A DNA stretch of 64,000 nt from Bin18 sp965200355 (GCA_965200355.1 OZ241351.1:744001-808000); one strand, 5' to 3'; counted from the first letter of the stretch, positions 44,314 through 52,153 are shown. Numbers and translations: made by a program. The notes: a model not told the origin generated them from the sequence alone.

Positions 44314-44820
44314 ATGAATCGTTTCCGAGGGCTTATCATTGGCTGCATTGCGGTGTGCGGACTGCTGCCTATTCCGGCGTGGGCCTGCACCTGTCTCACC
44401 CCGCCGTCGCCCAGCCGAGGAGCGGAAGCCGTTGACGTCGTGTTTGTCGGAACGGTCGCGAATGTTGAGCATATTGAGGCCGACGGCTGGCTGTACGGTT
44501 CTTGGAAATCCATGCTGGGCGCTGAGCACTTATACGAATTTGAGACGCTCCGCGTTACTATGGATGTGAGCACGGCGATTAAGGGCACGGACAAATCTCA
44601 ACTGCTGCTTGAAACCGCGGCCACCACCGAGCTGTGTGGGGTGTTGTTTCAGGAAGGAGAAGAATATCTGGTCTATGCCTTCAACGGCGCTGGCGAGACC
44701 GTGACAACCGATATGTGTACCCGCACGGCAACCTCAAAAAAGGCGGCGTCTGATATTCGAGCGCTGGTGAATAATGAAGTCACCGCCGTCTGCGAGGGCT
44801 GGACGTGCATCAACGACTAG
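44314..44820 (+). CDS. Exported cysteine-rich protein, TIMP/NTR-like domain candidate (168 aa)
   Basis: Signal peptide (RGLIIGCIAVCGLLPIPAWA) with cleavage after AWA, so that the mature protein begins with CTCL. A free N-terminal Cys-x-Cys followed by FVGTVANVEH-like strands, ELCGVLF and a YLVYAF strand is the pattern of tissue-inhibitor-of-metalloproteinase (netrin-like) domains also found in bacteria. Six or more cysteines could form disulfides. Start 44314 with GAGGAGAAG; GTG 44311 is an alternative. Its role in bacteria is not known. It ends 23 bp before the P450 start. Confidence 0.62.
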   Translation: MNRFRGLIIGCIAVCGLLPIPAWACTCLTPPSPSRGAEAVDVVFVGTVANVEHIEADGWLYGSWKSMLGAEHLYEFETLRVTMDVSTAIKGTDKSQLLLETAATTELCGVLFQEGEEYLVYAFNGAGETVTTDMCTRTATSKKAASDIRALVNNEVTAVCEGWTCIND

Positions 44821-44843
44821 CCCCAGGCCGAAGGAGAAGAGAT

Positions 44844-46112
44844 ATGCGGCTGCACTATCCTGACTCTGTTGACGATATTGCCCTGTCAAACTGGGACTTC
44901 TGGCGCAAAAGCCCCGAGGAACGAGAAGGCGCTTTTGCCCTGCTCCGCAAAGAGCGTCCGGTGGCGTTCTTTGCGGAAGGCGAGACCAGCATCCCGACCC
45001 AGGGGGAGGGCTATTGGGTCTTGAGTCGTCATGCTGATGTGCTGCACGCCAGCCTGCACCCTCAGATTTTTTCCTCAGCCGAAGGCATTACCATTCCCAA
45101 TGTACCCCCCGAAGCGCTGGAATTTTTCGGCTCCATGATTGTGATGGACGACCCCCGGCATAAACGCCTGCGCAGCCTGGTGTCCCAAGCCTTTACCCCG
45201 CGTCACTTACGGCAAGTCGAAGGCGATGTGCAGGAGGCCGCGCGCCGGGTGATTAATACTGTTATCGAACGGGGCGAGTGTGACTTTGTTGACGCCATTG
45301 CCGCGCCGTTTCCGATTCAAATCATCTGTGACATGTTGGGGGTCCCGGATAGTCAACACGCCTTTGTCTTTGAGCAAACCAATATCATCCTGGGGGGCAT
45401 AGACCCCGAGTACGGAACAGAAGACATGTTCGAGCGCTTCGGCGCGGTGCTCCAAGCCGGGCAGAACCTGAGTCAGCTTATGGCCGATATGCGCCAGCAG
45501 CGTCTCCAGCAGCCGACTGACGATTTGACCTCAGCCCTGGTCCATGCCGAACTGGACGGGGACCGGCTGACCGACCAGGAGTTGGGCGCCTTTTTTGTCC
45601 TCCTGGTTGCCGCCGGCAACGAGACCACGCGCAACGCGCTCAGCCACGGCCTCACCCTCCTGTGCGACTTTCCAGAACAGCGCGCGCTGTGGCAGGCGGA
45701 CTTTGACGCCTATGCCAAGACCGCTATCGAAGAGATCGTTCGCTGGGCCAGTCCGGTCATCTATATGCGCCGCACGACGACCTGTGACACTGAGATTGGG
45801 GGGCAGCCGTTGCGTCAGGGCGAGAAGGTCCTGTTGCTCTACGCCTCGGCCAATAAGGACGAAGCCGTCTTTGCCGACCCGTATGGCTTTGATATTACCC
45901 GCAGCCCGAACGAACATCTCGGATTTGGCGCGGGGGCCCACTTCTGCTTAGGGGTCAACCTGGCCCGGCGGGAGATGGCCGTCATGTTCCGGGAACTCTT
46001 TCAGCGCCTGCCGGACATGGAAATCACCGCAGAACCCGAGCGGCTGACGAATAATTTTATTCACGGGATTAAGCATCTGCCGTGTCGTTTTTCGCCCGGA
46101 CCGCTCCTCTGA
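44844..46112 (+). CDS. Cytochrome P450 (422 aa)
   Basis: Soluble bacterial P450, CYP107/CYP109/CYP123-like in style. It has MDDPRHKRLRSLVSQAFTPRH (C-helix), FFVLLVAAGNETTRNAL (I-helix acid-Thr), ExxR in EEIVRWASPV, and heme loop LGFGAGAHFCLGVNLARRE. The N-terminal NWDFWRKSPEEREGAFALLR is as in many mycobacterial and proteobacterial steroid or terpene P450s. Start ATG 44844 behind AAGGAGAAG; the longer frame has none. It is followed 56 bp later by two SDR genes, so alcohol made by the P450 could be oxidised by them. Electron partners are not in the window. Confidence 0.93.
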   Translation: MRLHYPDSVDDIALSNWDFWRKSPEEREGAFALLRKERPVAFFAEGETSIPTQGEGYWVLSRHADVLHASLHPQIFSSAEGITIPNVPPEALEFFGSMIVMDDPRHKRLRSLVSQAFTPRHLRQVEGDVQEAARRVINTVIERGECDFVDAIAAPFPIQIICDMLGVPDSQHAFVFEQTNIILGGIDPEYGTEDMFERFGAVLQAGQNLSQLMADMRQQRLQQPTDDLTSALVHAELDGDRLTDQELGAFFVLLVAAGNETTRNALSHGLTLLCDFPEQRALWQADFDAYAKTAIEEIVRWASPVIYMRRTTTCDTEIGGQPLRQGEKVLLLYASANKDEAVFADPYGFDITRSPNEHLGFGAGAHFCLGVNLARREMAVMFRELFQRLPDMEITAEPERLTNNFIHGIKHLPCRFSPGPLL

Positions 46113-46168
46113 CGCATCCTTTTCTGATACGCCCTTTCAAGCAATAACCCTGGAATAGGAGGAAACGT

Positions 46169-46930
46169 ATGGCAGGATTGACCGCAGGAAAAATTGCGCT
46201 GGTCACTGGCGCTGGCTCGGGCATTGGCCGCCAAACGGCGCTCGCCTTTGCGCGGGAAGGGGCGCAGGTCGTTGTCTCGGATATTGTGGTTGAGGGCGGT
46301 GAGGAAACCGTGCGGCAGATTACGGCCGCGGGCGGACAGGCCGCCTTTGTGCAGGCCGATGTGGCCCAAGCCGCTGAGGTTGAGGCATTGGTCAACACGG
46401 CCGTGGCAACCTACGGACGCATTGACTGCGCGTTCAATAACGCCGGCATCGAAGGCGAGCAGGCCCCCACCCCTGAGTGCAGCGAAGCCAACTGGGAGCG
46501 GGTCGTGGCTATCGACCTGAAAGGCGTCTGGCTGTGCCTCAAGTATGAAATCCCGCAGATGCTCAAACAGGGCGGCGGTGCCATTGTCAACACGGCCTCT
46601 GTGGCCGGACTGGTCGGCTTTCAGGGCCTCGCCCCCTATGTGGCGAGTAAGCACGGGGTGGTGGGGCTGACAAAAACCGCGGCCTTGGAATATGCCAAGG
46701 CCGGGATTCGGGTCAATGCGGTGTGTCCGGGTGTGATTGACACCCCTATGGTTGAGCGGGTCTTTGGTCACAATCCAGAGATGGCCGAGTCCGTGGTCGC
46801 CATTGAGCCGGTCGGCCGGCTCGGCCAGCCCCAGGAGATTGCCGAGGCTGTTGTCTGGTTGTGTTCTGATGCGGCCTCGTTTGTGACCGGCCATCCTATG
46901 GCGGTCGATGGTGGTCTAGTTACTCAATAG
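46169..46930 (+). CDS. Short-chain dehydrogenase/reductase, tandem copy 1 (253 aa)
   Basis: Classical SDR with VTGAGSGIGRQ at the cofactor loop, NNAG, VNTASVAGL with the catalytic Ser, and YVASKHG (Y-x-x-x-K). Acidic SDIVVEG after strand 2 favours NAD. AGGAGG precedes the start. Nine bases separate it from copy 2. The more divergent of the tandem pair: CSEANWERVVAIDLKG and the VERVFGHNPEMAESVV segment differ from the other paralogues, hinting at a different substrate. Confidence 0.92.
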   Translation: MAGLTAGKIALVTGAGSGIGRQTALAFAREGAQVVVSDIVVEGGEETVRQITAAGGQAAFVQADVAQAAEVEALVNTAVATYGRIDCAFNNAGIEGEQAPTPECSEANWERVVAIDLKGVWLCLKYEIPQMLKQGGGAIVNTASVAGLVGFQGLAPYVASKHGVVGLTKTAALEYAKAGIRVNAVCPGVIDTPMVERVFGHNPEMAESVVAIEPVGRLGQPQEIAEAVVWLCSDAASFVTGHPMAVDGGLVTQ

Positions 46931-46939
46931 GAGGCGAAC

Positions 46940-47701
46940 ATGCCAGGACAACTGGATAATAAAATCGCACTGGTGACTGGAGCCGGGTCTGGCATTGGCC
47001 GGGCCACCGCGCTCGTCTTTGCCCGAGAAGGTGCCAAAGTCGTGGTGTCAGATATTGTAGTCGAAGGGGGACAGGAAACCGTGCAGCAGATTGAAGCCGC
47101 GGGTGGAACCGCCTTCTTTGTCAAAGCCGATGTGTCGCAGGCTGCCGATGTTGAGGCGCTGGTCAACAAGACGGTTGAGACGTATGGCCGCCTCGACTGC
47201 GCGTTTAATAATGCGGGCATCGAGGGAGGGGTGAAGCCGACCATAGACTGCACCGAGGCCGAGTTTGACCGGACGATTGCGGTCAATCTGACCGGGGTGT
47301 GGCTGTGTATGAAATATGAAATCCAGCAGATGCTCAGTCAGGGCGGGGGGTCTATTGTGAATACGGCTTCGGCTGCCGGTCTGGTTGGTTTTCCCGGCCT
47401 GCCCGATTATGTGGCGAGTAAGCACGGCGTGGTCGGTCTGACCAAGACCGCGGCCCTGGAATATGCCAAATCCGGCATTCGGGTGAACGCGGTCTGTCCG
47501 GGAGTCATTCAAACGCCAATGGTCGAACGAGGAGCGCAGTTATCGCCGGGGTTTGACGAACTCGCCGTGTCTATGGAACCGGTGGGTCGTTTTGGGCAGC
47601 CGGTGGAAATCGGCGAAGCCGTAGCGTGGCTGTGTTCTGAGGCGGCCTCGTTTGTGACCGGTATTCCAATGCAGGTGGACGGTGGATTAGTCGCCCAATA
47701 G
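46940..47701 (+). CDS. Short-chain dehydrogenase/reductase, tandem copy 2 (253 aa)
   Basis: Classical SDR like its upstream neighbour: VTGAGSGIGRAT, NNAGIEGG, VNTASAAGLVG, YVASKHGVVGLTKT, and FDELAVSMEPVGRFGQ shared with the gene at 9817. The closeness to 9817, 37 kb away, suggests a duplication or exchange between these loci rather than simple tandem duplication of copy 1. GGAGG precedes the start. The transcript is closed by the long palindrome at 47714. Confidence 0.92.
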   Translation: MPGQLDNKIALVTGAGSGIGRATALVFAREGAKVVVSDIVVEGGQETVQQIEAAGGTAFFVKADVSQAADVEALVNKTVETYGRLDCAFNNAGIEGGVKPTIDCTEAEFDRTIAVNLTGVWLCMKYEIQQMLSQGGGSIVNTASAAGLVGFPGLPDYVASKHGVVGLTKTAALEYAKSGIRVNAVCPGVIQTPMVERGAQLSPGFDELAVSMEPVGRFGQPVEIGEAVAWLCSEAASFVTGIPMQVDGGLVAQ

Positions 47702-47713
47702 GAGGAAAAACTG

Positions 47714-47747
47714 AAAGGGCAAACCGAGTGCACTCGGTTTGCCCTTT
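47714..47747. terminator. 34-bp perfect palindrome, bidirectional terminator
   Basis: AAAGGGCAAACCGAGTG followed directly by its exact complement CACTCGGTTTGCCCTTT, then T. It lies 12 bp after the SDR stop and before the end of the convergent RTX gene. A/T flanks on both sides make it a good intrinsic terminator in both directions; a few loop bases must open in the RNA. Confidence 0.8.
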
Positions 47748-47787
47748 TCACTCACTGCAACCTATTTGTTTCTCGTCCAATAGGTTC

Positions 47788-49290
47788 CTAGCGTATGGCA
47801 ATAGGCTGCGTTATCGCTGCATATGGTGTGATACGGGCGATAACGCCGCTGCATTGCGTAGCGTTTACGCGCAACTGCGTATTCGAATCGATGGTAATCA
47901 GGCAGTCGTTTCTCCCAATGACTTGCGTATCATAAGACGACGCGTCAGGTAGAGTACCCGTGTAGCCGGCGACCCAAATCGAGTCCTCATCGGAGTCGAA
48001 GTCATATATCGTGTCTCTGCCTGATTGCGACTTGAGTTCAACGATGAAAACGTCACCGTCTGCTCCCCCATAGAAACGATTAGAACCTTCGCCGCCGCGC
48101 AGGACGTCTACCCCATCGCCACCAAACAGACGGTCGTTGCCACCGCCACCATCCAGATGATCGCTCCCGTCTCAGCCGTAAATCCAGTCGTCGTCCCCTT
48201 CGCCGTAGAACAGGTTGGCCTGGTCGTTCCCGTATAGAAAATCCTTTTCGTTGCTCCCTCGCACGCCTTCAATGTTGGTCAGCGTGTCGCCGTCGGCATC
48301 GCCGAACATGGTTTGCGAGTTGTCGTTGAGGTCAACGTTGACACCGCTTGAATTCCGATAGTCGGCGAGATCAGTATTTTGTTGCTCAATGCCATTCCGG
48401 GTGTGGGTGGACGATCCGCCATCCAGCGTGTCAGCGCCGGGTCCGCCAATTAAGTCATCTGCGCCACCACCGCCATAGAGCGTGTCGTCGCCGTTGCCGC
48501 CATCCAGCGTATCGTTGCCTTCAGGATAGCTGTGGGGTTCAAGATTAGCGGCGTAGTCCCCGTTGAGCGTGTCGTCACCATCACCACCGATGAGCATATC
48601 GTTACCGCTAAAACCTGACAGATCGTCGTCTTGCCCAACACCGTTGTCGTTAATAGTGCCTTCAAGCACGTCGTCTTCGAGTGTAGCTTGGCTGACGACA
48701 GTGAGTCTTTGCCAGGCCGACCCGTCAAAGCCGTCGGGGTCGTGAAAAATGAAATTCCCTTCTGACACTTGCCGCCGCTTGGCGTTCACCAAGTAGATGT
48801 ATCGATCACGCTCCGTCCGCTGCCATTCGCCGTCGTCGTCACGTTCGAATACCCCTGGAATGATGATTTTCAGGTACTCGCGCTCCCGACCGTGGATCAT
48901 GTTGTGGGCTTGGCTGAAACGCAGTTGATCGAAGCTCGTGATATGCTCCAACTCCACCAGAAAAATGAAATCTGGCCCGGTGGACCCTCGCCAGTCCATG
49001 ATGGTGACGATGCTTTGCTCATCATCAACCTTGAAGAGGTCGGCGCCGTTCCCCCCAACGTAGATGTCGCTGCCCCCGTTGCCGTCCAAGACATCGTTAC
49101 CGCCGCGCCCCGAGATGCGTTCGTCGCAACTGCTACCTATAAGAGCACTTTCACCACCATCACTGCCGTCGTCGTCATCATTGGTCCCTACGACGGTAGA
49201 ACCCACGCAGTTTTGCGCGGAAACATTCGTGTTAAGTGCAAGCGCAGCTACTGCGCTAACGAGAAGGAATGTAAAAAATCGAGAAGCCAA
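47788..49290 (-). pseudogene. Secreted RTX-repeat protein with in-frame TGA in a repeat glycine
   Basis: Starts with a typical signal peptide (MASRFFTFLLVSAVAALALN, cleavage near VSA-QN). RTX nonapeptides follow (GGDGDDTLNGD, GGNGDDTLYGGGGADDLIGG). At 48172-48174 the frame meets TGA in DDWIYG-stop-DGSDHLDGG. The same frame then continues with perfect repeats (GGNDRLFGGDGVDVLRGG), a typical RTX end segment (ADGDVFIVELKSQSG) and TAG at 47788, 500 codons in all. GGA to TGA is one base. Truncated, it would be 372 aa lacking the C-terminal fold. Same signal-peptide oddity as the RTX gene at 19358. Confidence 0.85.
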
Positions 49291-49403
49291 GGTCAGCGCC
49301 CCCTTTAGCAGATTGGTTAGTTTTTGTGAAGCGCACCCTTGAAAGGCAAAAAGGGGAGCCGCCTCCGGCTCCCCTTTTTGTATGGTGGCGGGGGAGAACG
49401 GTA

Positions 49404-49895
49404 TTAGCCGAGCTTGGCCAGGGCTTCTGCAAGCTGCTCATCAGTCAACTCGGCCCGGATTTTTAAGCCCATTGACAGAAATTCATCAAACAGATCGGTG
49501 TGAATTTGCAGCATGTCTGCTTTCAGGGTAGCGAAATCCTCTTCAGCCACATCCCCTTCTCCCAAGAGCAGGCGCAGCACGTCTTCACGGGTCGCGCGCA
49601 TCTCTGTTTTCAGGCTGCCGAGGTTGGTCCGATGCGTGGTTTTGATCGCGTCGATAGCCGTCTGCTGGGTGTCAGTCAGGGTCAAAGACCGCAAGATACG
49701 GAAGGGGGAATGACCGTGCCCACCGCGTCCGCCGTGCCCGCCACGGGCAGACACCAGAGAGGTGAGCGTGAGGCCCGCAACGAGTACGCCCACGCAAAGA
49801 ACGCTCCATTTTTTTCTGACCATACTGTTTTTTCTGACCATACTGTTTTTTCTGACCATACTGTTTTTTCTGACCATACTGTTTTTTCTGACCAT
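49404..49895 (-). CDS. Spy/CpxP-like periplasmic protein with repeated start segment
   Basis: The mature part (SLTLTDTQQTAIDAIKTTHR, MRATREDVLRLLLGEGDV, ADMLQIHTDLFDEFLS, ELTDEQLAEALAKLG) is all-helical with an LTxxQ motif as in Spy/CpxP/ZraP chaperones. A Gly/His-rich GGHGGRGGHGHS follows the signal peptide and could bind metal. The N-terminus is MVRKNS four times, then MVRKKWSVLCVGVLVAGL. The first ATG (49895) has AGAGGA 7-12 nt upstream. Each repeat brings its own ATG. Preceded at 49926-49957 by the same promoter motif as the ECF sigma gene. Confidence 0.82.
   Translation of the reverse strand: MVRKNSMVRKNSMVRKNSMVRKNSMVRKKWSVLCVGVLVAGLTLTSLVSARGGHGGRGGHGHSPFRILRSLTLTDTQQTAIDAIKTTHRTNLGSLKTEMRATREDVLRLLLGEGDVAEEDFATLKADMLQIHTDLFDEFLSMGLKIRAELTDEQLAEALAKLG
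49824..49895 (-). repeat. Four tandem 18-bp repeats spanning the start codon
   Basis: ATGGTCAGAAAAAACAGT repeated four times exactly, followed by a fifth partial copy (ATGGTCAGAAAAAA). Period 18 keeps the frame, so copy-number change alters the signal-peptide n-region by six residues per unit and gives up to five alternative ATG codons. Each unit holds an A6 run prone to slippage. Confidence 0.9.
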
Positions 49896-49925
49896 ACTAT
49901 GATCCTCTACGGGTAATTTACCTCT

Positions 49926-49957
49926 TGAGACCCGTGGCAGGTCTCTTTGGGTTACGC
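49926..49957 (-). promoter_or_regulatory. ECF-type promoter of the Spy-like gene
   Basis: On the minus strand GCGTAACCC, 17 nt, GTCTCA. Identical -35 and -10 elements with identical spacing precede the ECF sigma gene (51550-51581). The -10 ends about 30 nt before ATG 49895, leaving a short leader with the AGAGGA site. Confidence 0.75.
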
Positions 49958-50012
49958 TTGAGCCCGGCCTATCCGAAAAATAGCGGCAAGCGTCTTCCGG
50001 GGGGTGGGACGC

Positions 50013-50501
50013 CTAGCGCGGGGCTTCGTCCGAAAGACGTGGTTCGGGCCGCGGCCGGCCATGCCGGCCATGCCGCCCGTGCCGACGTTTCTGGTTCAGC
50101 CTTTCGAGCAGCGTGGCGCGCTGTTCCGGGCTCAGCAGTGCCCGAACGCGGAGCATGGTCTTGAGCTGCTCTTTACGGAGTGCAGTCTGTAGACTCCCAA
50201 TACGCTCGACGTGTTCCAACACGGCGGCTTCTTCGGGCGCTGCCGCTTCCAACAGGCGGCGCATGTGGTGCCTGGCCTCACGCACCTGGCGACGGAGGGG
50301 CCGCGTCTTGAGGCGCGAGGCGTCAATAATCGCGTCTACCTGGGCCAGTGTGGCTGCATCCAGCCCCAACTCCTTGATAAGGCGCTCAAGGCGCGGGCCA
50401 AGCGGCCCATGACCGACGGGGGGACCTAGGGGCTGCGCCCAGCCGCCCGAGGCCCCGAGGGTGAAAACCGTCACAAACGCGATGATACTGGCCGTGCGCA
50501 T
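50013..50501 (-). CDS. Spy/ZraP/CnrX-like periplasmic helical protein (162 aa)
   Basis: Signal peptide MRTASIIAFVTVFTLGASGG with cleavage after GWA. Then comes a helical region with LERLIKELGLDAATLAQVDA, REARHHMRRLLEA and LSPEQRATLLERL (LTxxQ-like), ending in a HGRHGRHGR tail. Such proteins sense metal or misfolded protein in the periplasm and restrain ECF sigma factors, as CnrX does. Start 50501 (GAGGCGAGT before ATG); GTG 50516 overlapping the upstream stop is an alternative. Third gene of the sigma/anti-sigma operon. Confidence 0.75.
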   Translation of the reverse strand: MRTASIIAFVTVFTLGASGGWAQPLGPPVGHGPLGPRLERLIKELGLDAATLAQVDAIIDASRLKTRPLRRQVREARHHMRRLLEAAAPEEAAVLEHVERIGSLQTALRKEQLKTMLRVRALLSPEQRATLLERLNQKRRHGRHGRHGRPRPEPRLSDEAPR

Positions 50502-50512
50502 ACTCGCCTCAC

Positions 50513-50953
50513 TCACGGCAACGCAAACGCCTCAGCCAAGGCGATATATTCCGCGGGCAGCGCGTCGGCCCCCGCTTCTGATTGATAATAGGCATAGGCC
50601 AGGAGGGTCGGGTGAACGCTTGGGTTGTGGGGAGGCGATAGGCTGACTAGCGAGCGGTCTTGGGCGAGCGGTGTTGCGGCTGACGGTGGGGTCAGCGTTT
50701 TGAAACTCGGACTGGAAGCCTGTTGCCAGGGGAGCGCAAACCACAGCAGCAGGATTGCGCACGCAGGGATAAGCATACTGGCCGGGCGCAGAAAAGGAGG
50801 CCGGCCAGAGTCTGCCAGCCGTGCTTCCAGCGTCCGGTCAAAAATGGCTTGCTGCGTGGCTGAAAGCGGCTGGGGCGCATAGTGTTCGGCCACACGCCGA
50901 ATAAAGCGCCGGTCGGCCGGTGTCAGGGTGGGGTGTTCGTCTGAAGACGGCAT
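50513..50953 (-). CDS. Putative anti-sigma factor, single-pass membrane protein (146 aa)
   Basis: N-terminal cytoplasmic region (about 55 aa, HPTLTPADRRFIRRVAEHYA...ARLADSG), one membrane segment ASMLIPACAILLLWFALPW, then a periplasmic tail rich in Ser/Pro. No ZAS zinc motif is visible. Position 17 bp after the ECF sigma gene and before a CnrX/Spy-like gene argues for an anti-sigma role in the CnrY style. Sequence support for the function is contextual. Confidence 0.65.
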   Translation of the reverse strand: MPSSDEHPTLTPADRRFIRRVAEHYAPQPLSATQQAIFDRTLEARLADSGRPPFLRPASMLIPACAILLLWFALPWQQASSPSFKTLTPPSAATPLAQDRSLVSLSPPHNPSVHPTLLAYAYYQSEAGADALPAEYIALAEAFALP

Positions 50954-50970
50954 GGCTATACGCCTCCTAT

Positions 50971-51525
50971 CTATTGTCTATCCGCGCCTTCGTCCAGGTC
51001 AGCCAGTTCCGTGCGCAGTTTACGTAGCGCGCGGTGGAGATGACTCTTCACCGTCCCGCTTGGTTTACCCAGAAAATCAGCGCACTCGCGCACCGTAAAG
51101 CCCTCAAGATGGACCAGCACAAAGGCTTCGCGCTGTCGGCGTGAGAGCTGACCCAGGGCGTGGGCGATCCGCCGACGCAATCCAGGGTCGCCTTGCACGC
51201 TCGCCGTTGGATCAACGGGCTCCTCTCCGCTGTCAGGCTGCCAGAGGGTCCGCACCGCCCGCCAGCGGCGATAGTTATGCGCCTGGCGAACGAGGATACG
51301 ATAGAACCAGGTTTCGAGACTCGCCTCACCCCGAAAGCGGTCAAGCGCCTGATAGGCTCGGACAAAAGCCTCTTGGGTCACATCTTCGGCCGCGGCTTCG
51401 TCGCCGACCAAGCGCCAGGCCAGCCGTCTGGCTCGGTCGCGCTGAAGGGCAACAAACGTGCTGAAACACTCCTCACGTTCGGTCGGCAGTGCGCCTCTCT
51501 CGGCTGTTCCAACTCCGACGCGCAT
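50971..51525 (-). CDS. ECF RNA polymerase sigma factor (184 aa)
   Basis: Region 2: FVALQRDRARRLAWRLVGDE, then AAAEDVTQEAFVRAYQALDRF (core binding and -10 recognition). Region 4: ALGQLSRRQREAFVLVHLEG, FTVRECADFLGKPSGTVKSHLHRA (-35-binding HTH). RpoE/CnrH-like. Start at 51525 is preferred because GGGAGG lies 12 nt upstream while ATG 51537 abuts it. The promoter at 51550-51581 implies autoregulation. Operon order sigma, anti-sigma, Spy-like. Confidence 0.9.
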   Translation of the reverse strand: MRVGVGTAERGALPTEREECFSTFVALQRDRARRLAWRLVGDEAAAEDVTQEAFVRAYQALDRFRGEASLETWFYRILVRQAHNYRRWRAVRTLWQPDSGEEPVDPTASVQGDPGLRRRIAHALGQLSRRQREAFVLVHLEGFTVRECADFLGKPSGTVKSHLHRALRKLRTELADLDEGADRQ

Positions 51526-51549
51526 GGCCGCAGTCATCCTCCCTATATG

Positions 51550-51581
51550 TGAGACCCCTGAATCAGCCATATGGGTTACGC
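51550..51581 (-). promoter_or_regulatory. ECF-type autoregulatory promoter of the sigma gene
   Basis: On the minus strand GCGTAACCC, 17 nt (ATATGGCTGATTCAGGG), GTCTCA. AAC at -35 and GTC at -10 are typical of ECF-dependent promoters. It is the twin of the element at 49926-49957, so the sigma factor probably drives both its own operon and the separate Spy-like gene. Confidence 0.75.
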
Positions 51582-51604
51582 ACGTCTGCGGGCAAGCCAT
51601 TCTC

Positions 51605-51643
51605 TCAGGACTGCCCCTCAGGACTGCCCCTCAGGACTGCCCC
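51605..51643. repeat. Three tandem 13-bp repeats at the acetyltransferase stop
   Basis: TCAGGACTGCCCC three times (51605-51617, 51618-51630, 51631-51643). On the minus strand each unit reads GGGGCAGTCCTGA, and the first supplies the codons QS and the TGA of the acetyltransferase; the other two lie beyond it. The third copy edges towards the sigma gene promoter. It looks like local slippage; the G4C core recalls the dispersed repeat at 15967. Confidence 0.8.
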
Positions 51644-52119
51644 TCCGCGGCCAAGCGGCGGAGCGCGCGGTCGCTGAGCCGGTAGGACCGCCATGCCTGC
51701 ATATGGCTCATGCCGAGCCGGTGGTAGAACTGACGGGCGGGATTCCAATCCAGCACCTGAAGCTCCAGACGCTGATAGCCACGCTCGACTGCAATGGCCG
51801 CCAGTTGGGCCATGAGTGCCCGCCCGACCCCATGTTTGCGGGCCGACTCGACGACAAACAGGTCTTCAAGATACAGGCTCGGGCGCCCCTCCCAGGTGGA
51901 ATAGGTCGCAAAGAACAGGGCAAAGCCCACCGGCTCTTCATTCTGCTCGGCAATCAGCACCTCGAATTGAGGCCGTTCGCCAAAGCCGTCGCGCAGCAGG
52001 TCTTCGGGCGTGGTCTGCACCGCGTCCGGCTCCTTCTCAAAGCGCGCCAATGCCTTAATGAACTCAAGGATGAGCGGCACGTCGTCCGCGGTAGCGAAAC
52101 GGATGGTGATGCGAGGCAT
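51631..52119 (-). CDS. GNAT N-acetyltransferase, diamine-acetyltransferase-like (162 aa)
   Basis: Single GNAT domain: IRFATADDVPLILEFIKALARFE, LYLEDLFVVES, the acetyl-CoA loop RKHGVGRALM, and LQVLDWNPARQFYHRLG. The layout is that of spermidine/spermine N-acetyltransferase-like proteins (LEDLFV and WN..A..FY). It acetylates an amine of unknown identity. Last gene of the minus-strand Ccr operon (40 bp after it), though the repeat-containing gap may separate them. Confidence 0.83.
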   Translation of the reverse strand: MPRITIRFATADDVPLILEFIKALARFEKEPDAVQTTPEDLLRDGFGERPQFEVLIAEQNEEPVGFALFFATYSTWEGRPSLYLEDLFVVESARKHGVGRALMAQLAAIAVERGYQRLELQVLDWNPARQFYHRLGMSHMQAWRSYRLSDRALRRLAAEGQS

Positions 52120-52120
52120 A

Positions 52121-52153
52121 GGGCAATGGGCAACCCCAGCGGGCTGCCCCTCC
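52121..52153. repeat. Degenerate copy of the GGGGCAACC element
   Basis: AGGGCAATGGGCAACCCCAGCGGGCTGCCCCT between the Ccr and acetyltransferase genes. The right arm GGCTGCCCCT pairs imperfectly with the left. It is related to the repeats at 15967 and 60203. Confidence 0.45.

Noticed and set aside
44805..44843. Earlier start of the P450 overlapping the previous gene
   Set aside because: The extension is arginine-rich, overlaps the coding end of the TIMP-like gene, and ATG 44844 has a clear ribosome site.
48172..48174. UGA read as glycine (alternative genetic code)
   Set aside because: Many clearly intact genes here end in TGA at the expected length, for example the SDRs at 3441 and 9817 and the FtsH gene at 63701, so UGA is a normal stop.
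49824..49895. CRISPR-like short repeat array
   Set aside because: The units are contiguous without spacers and are translated; it is a coding tandem repeat.
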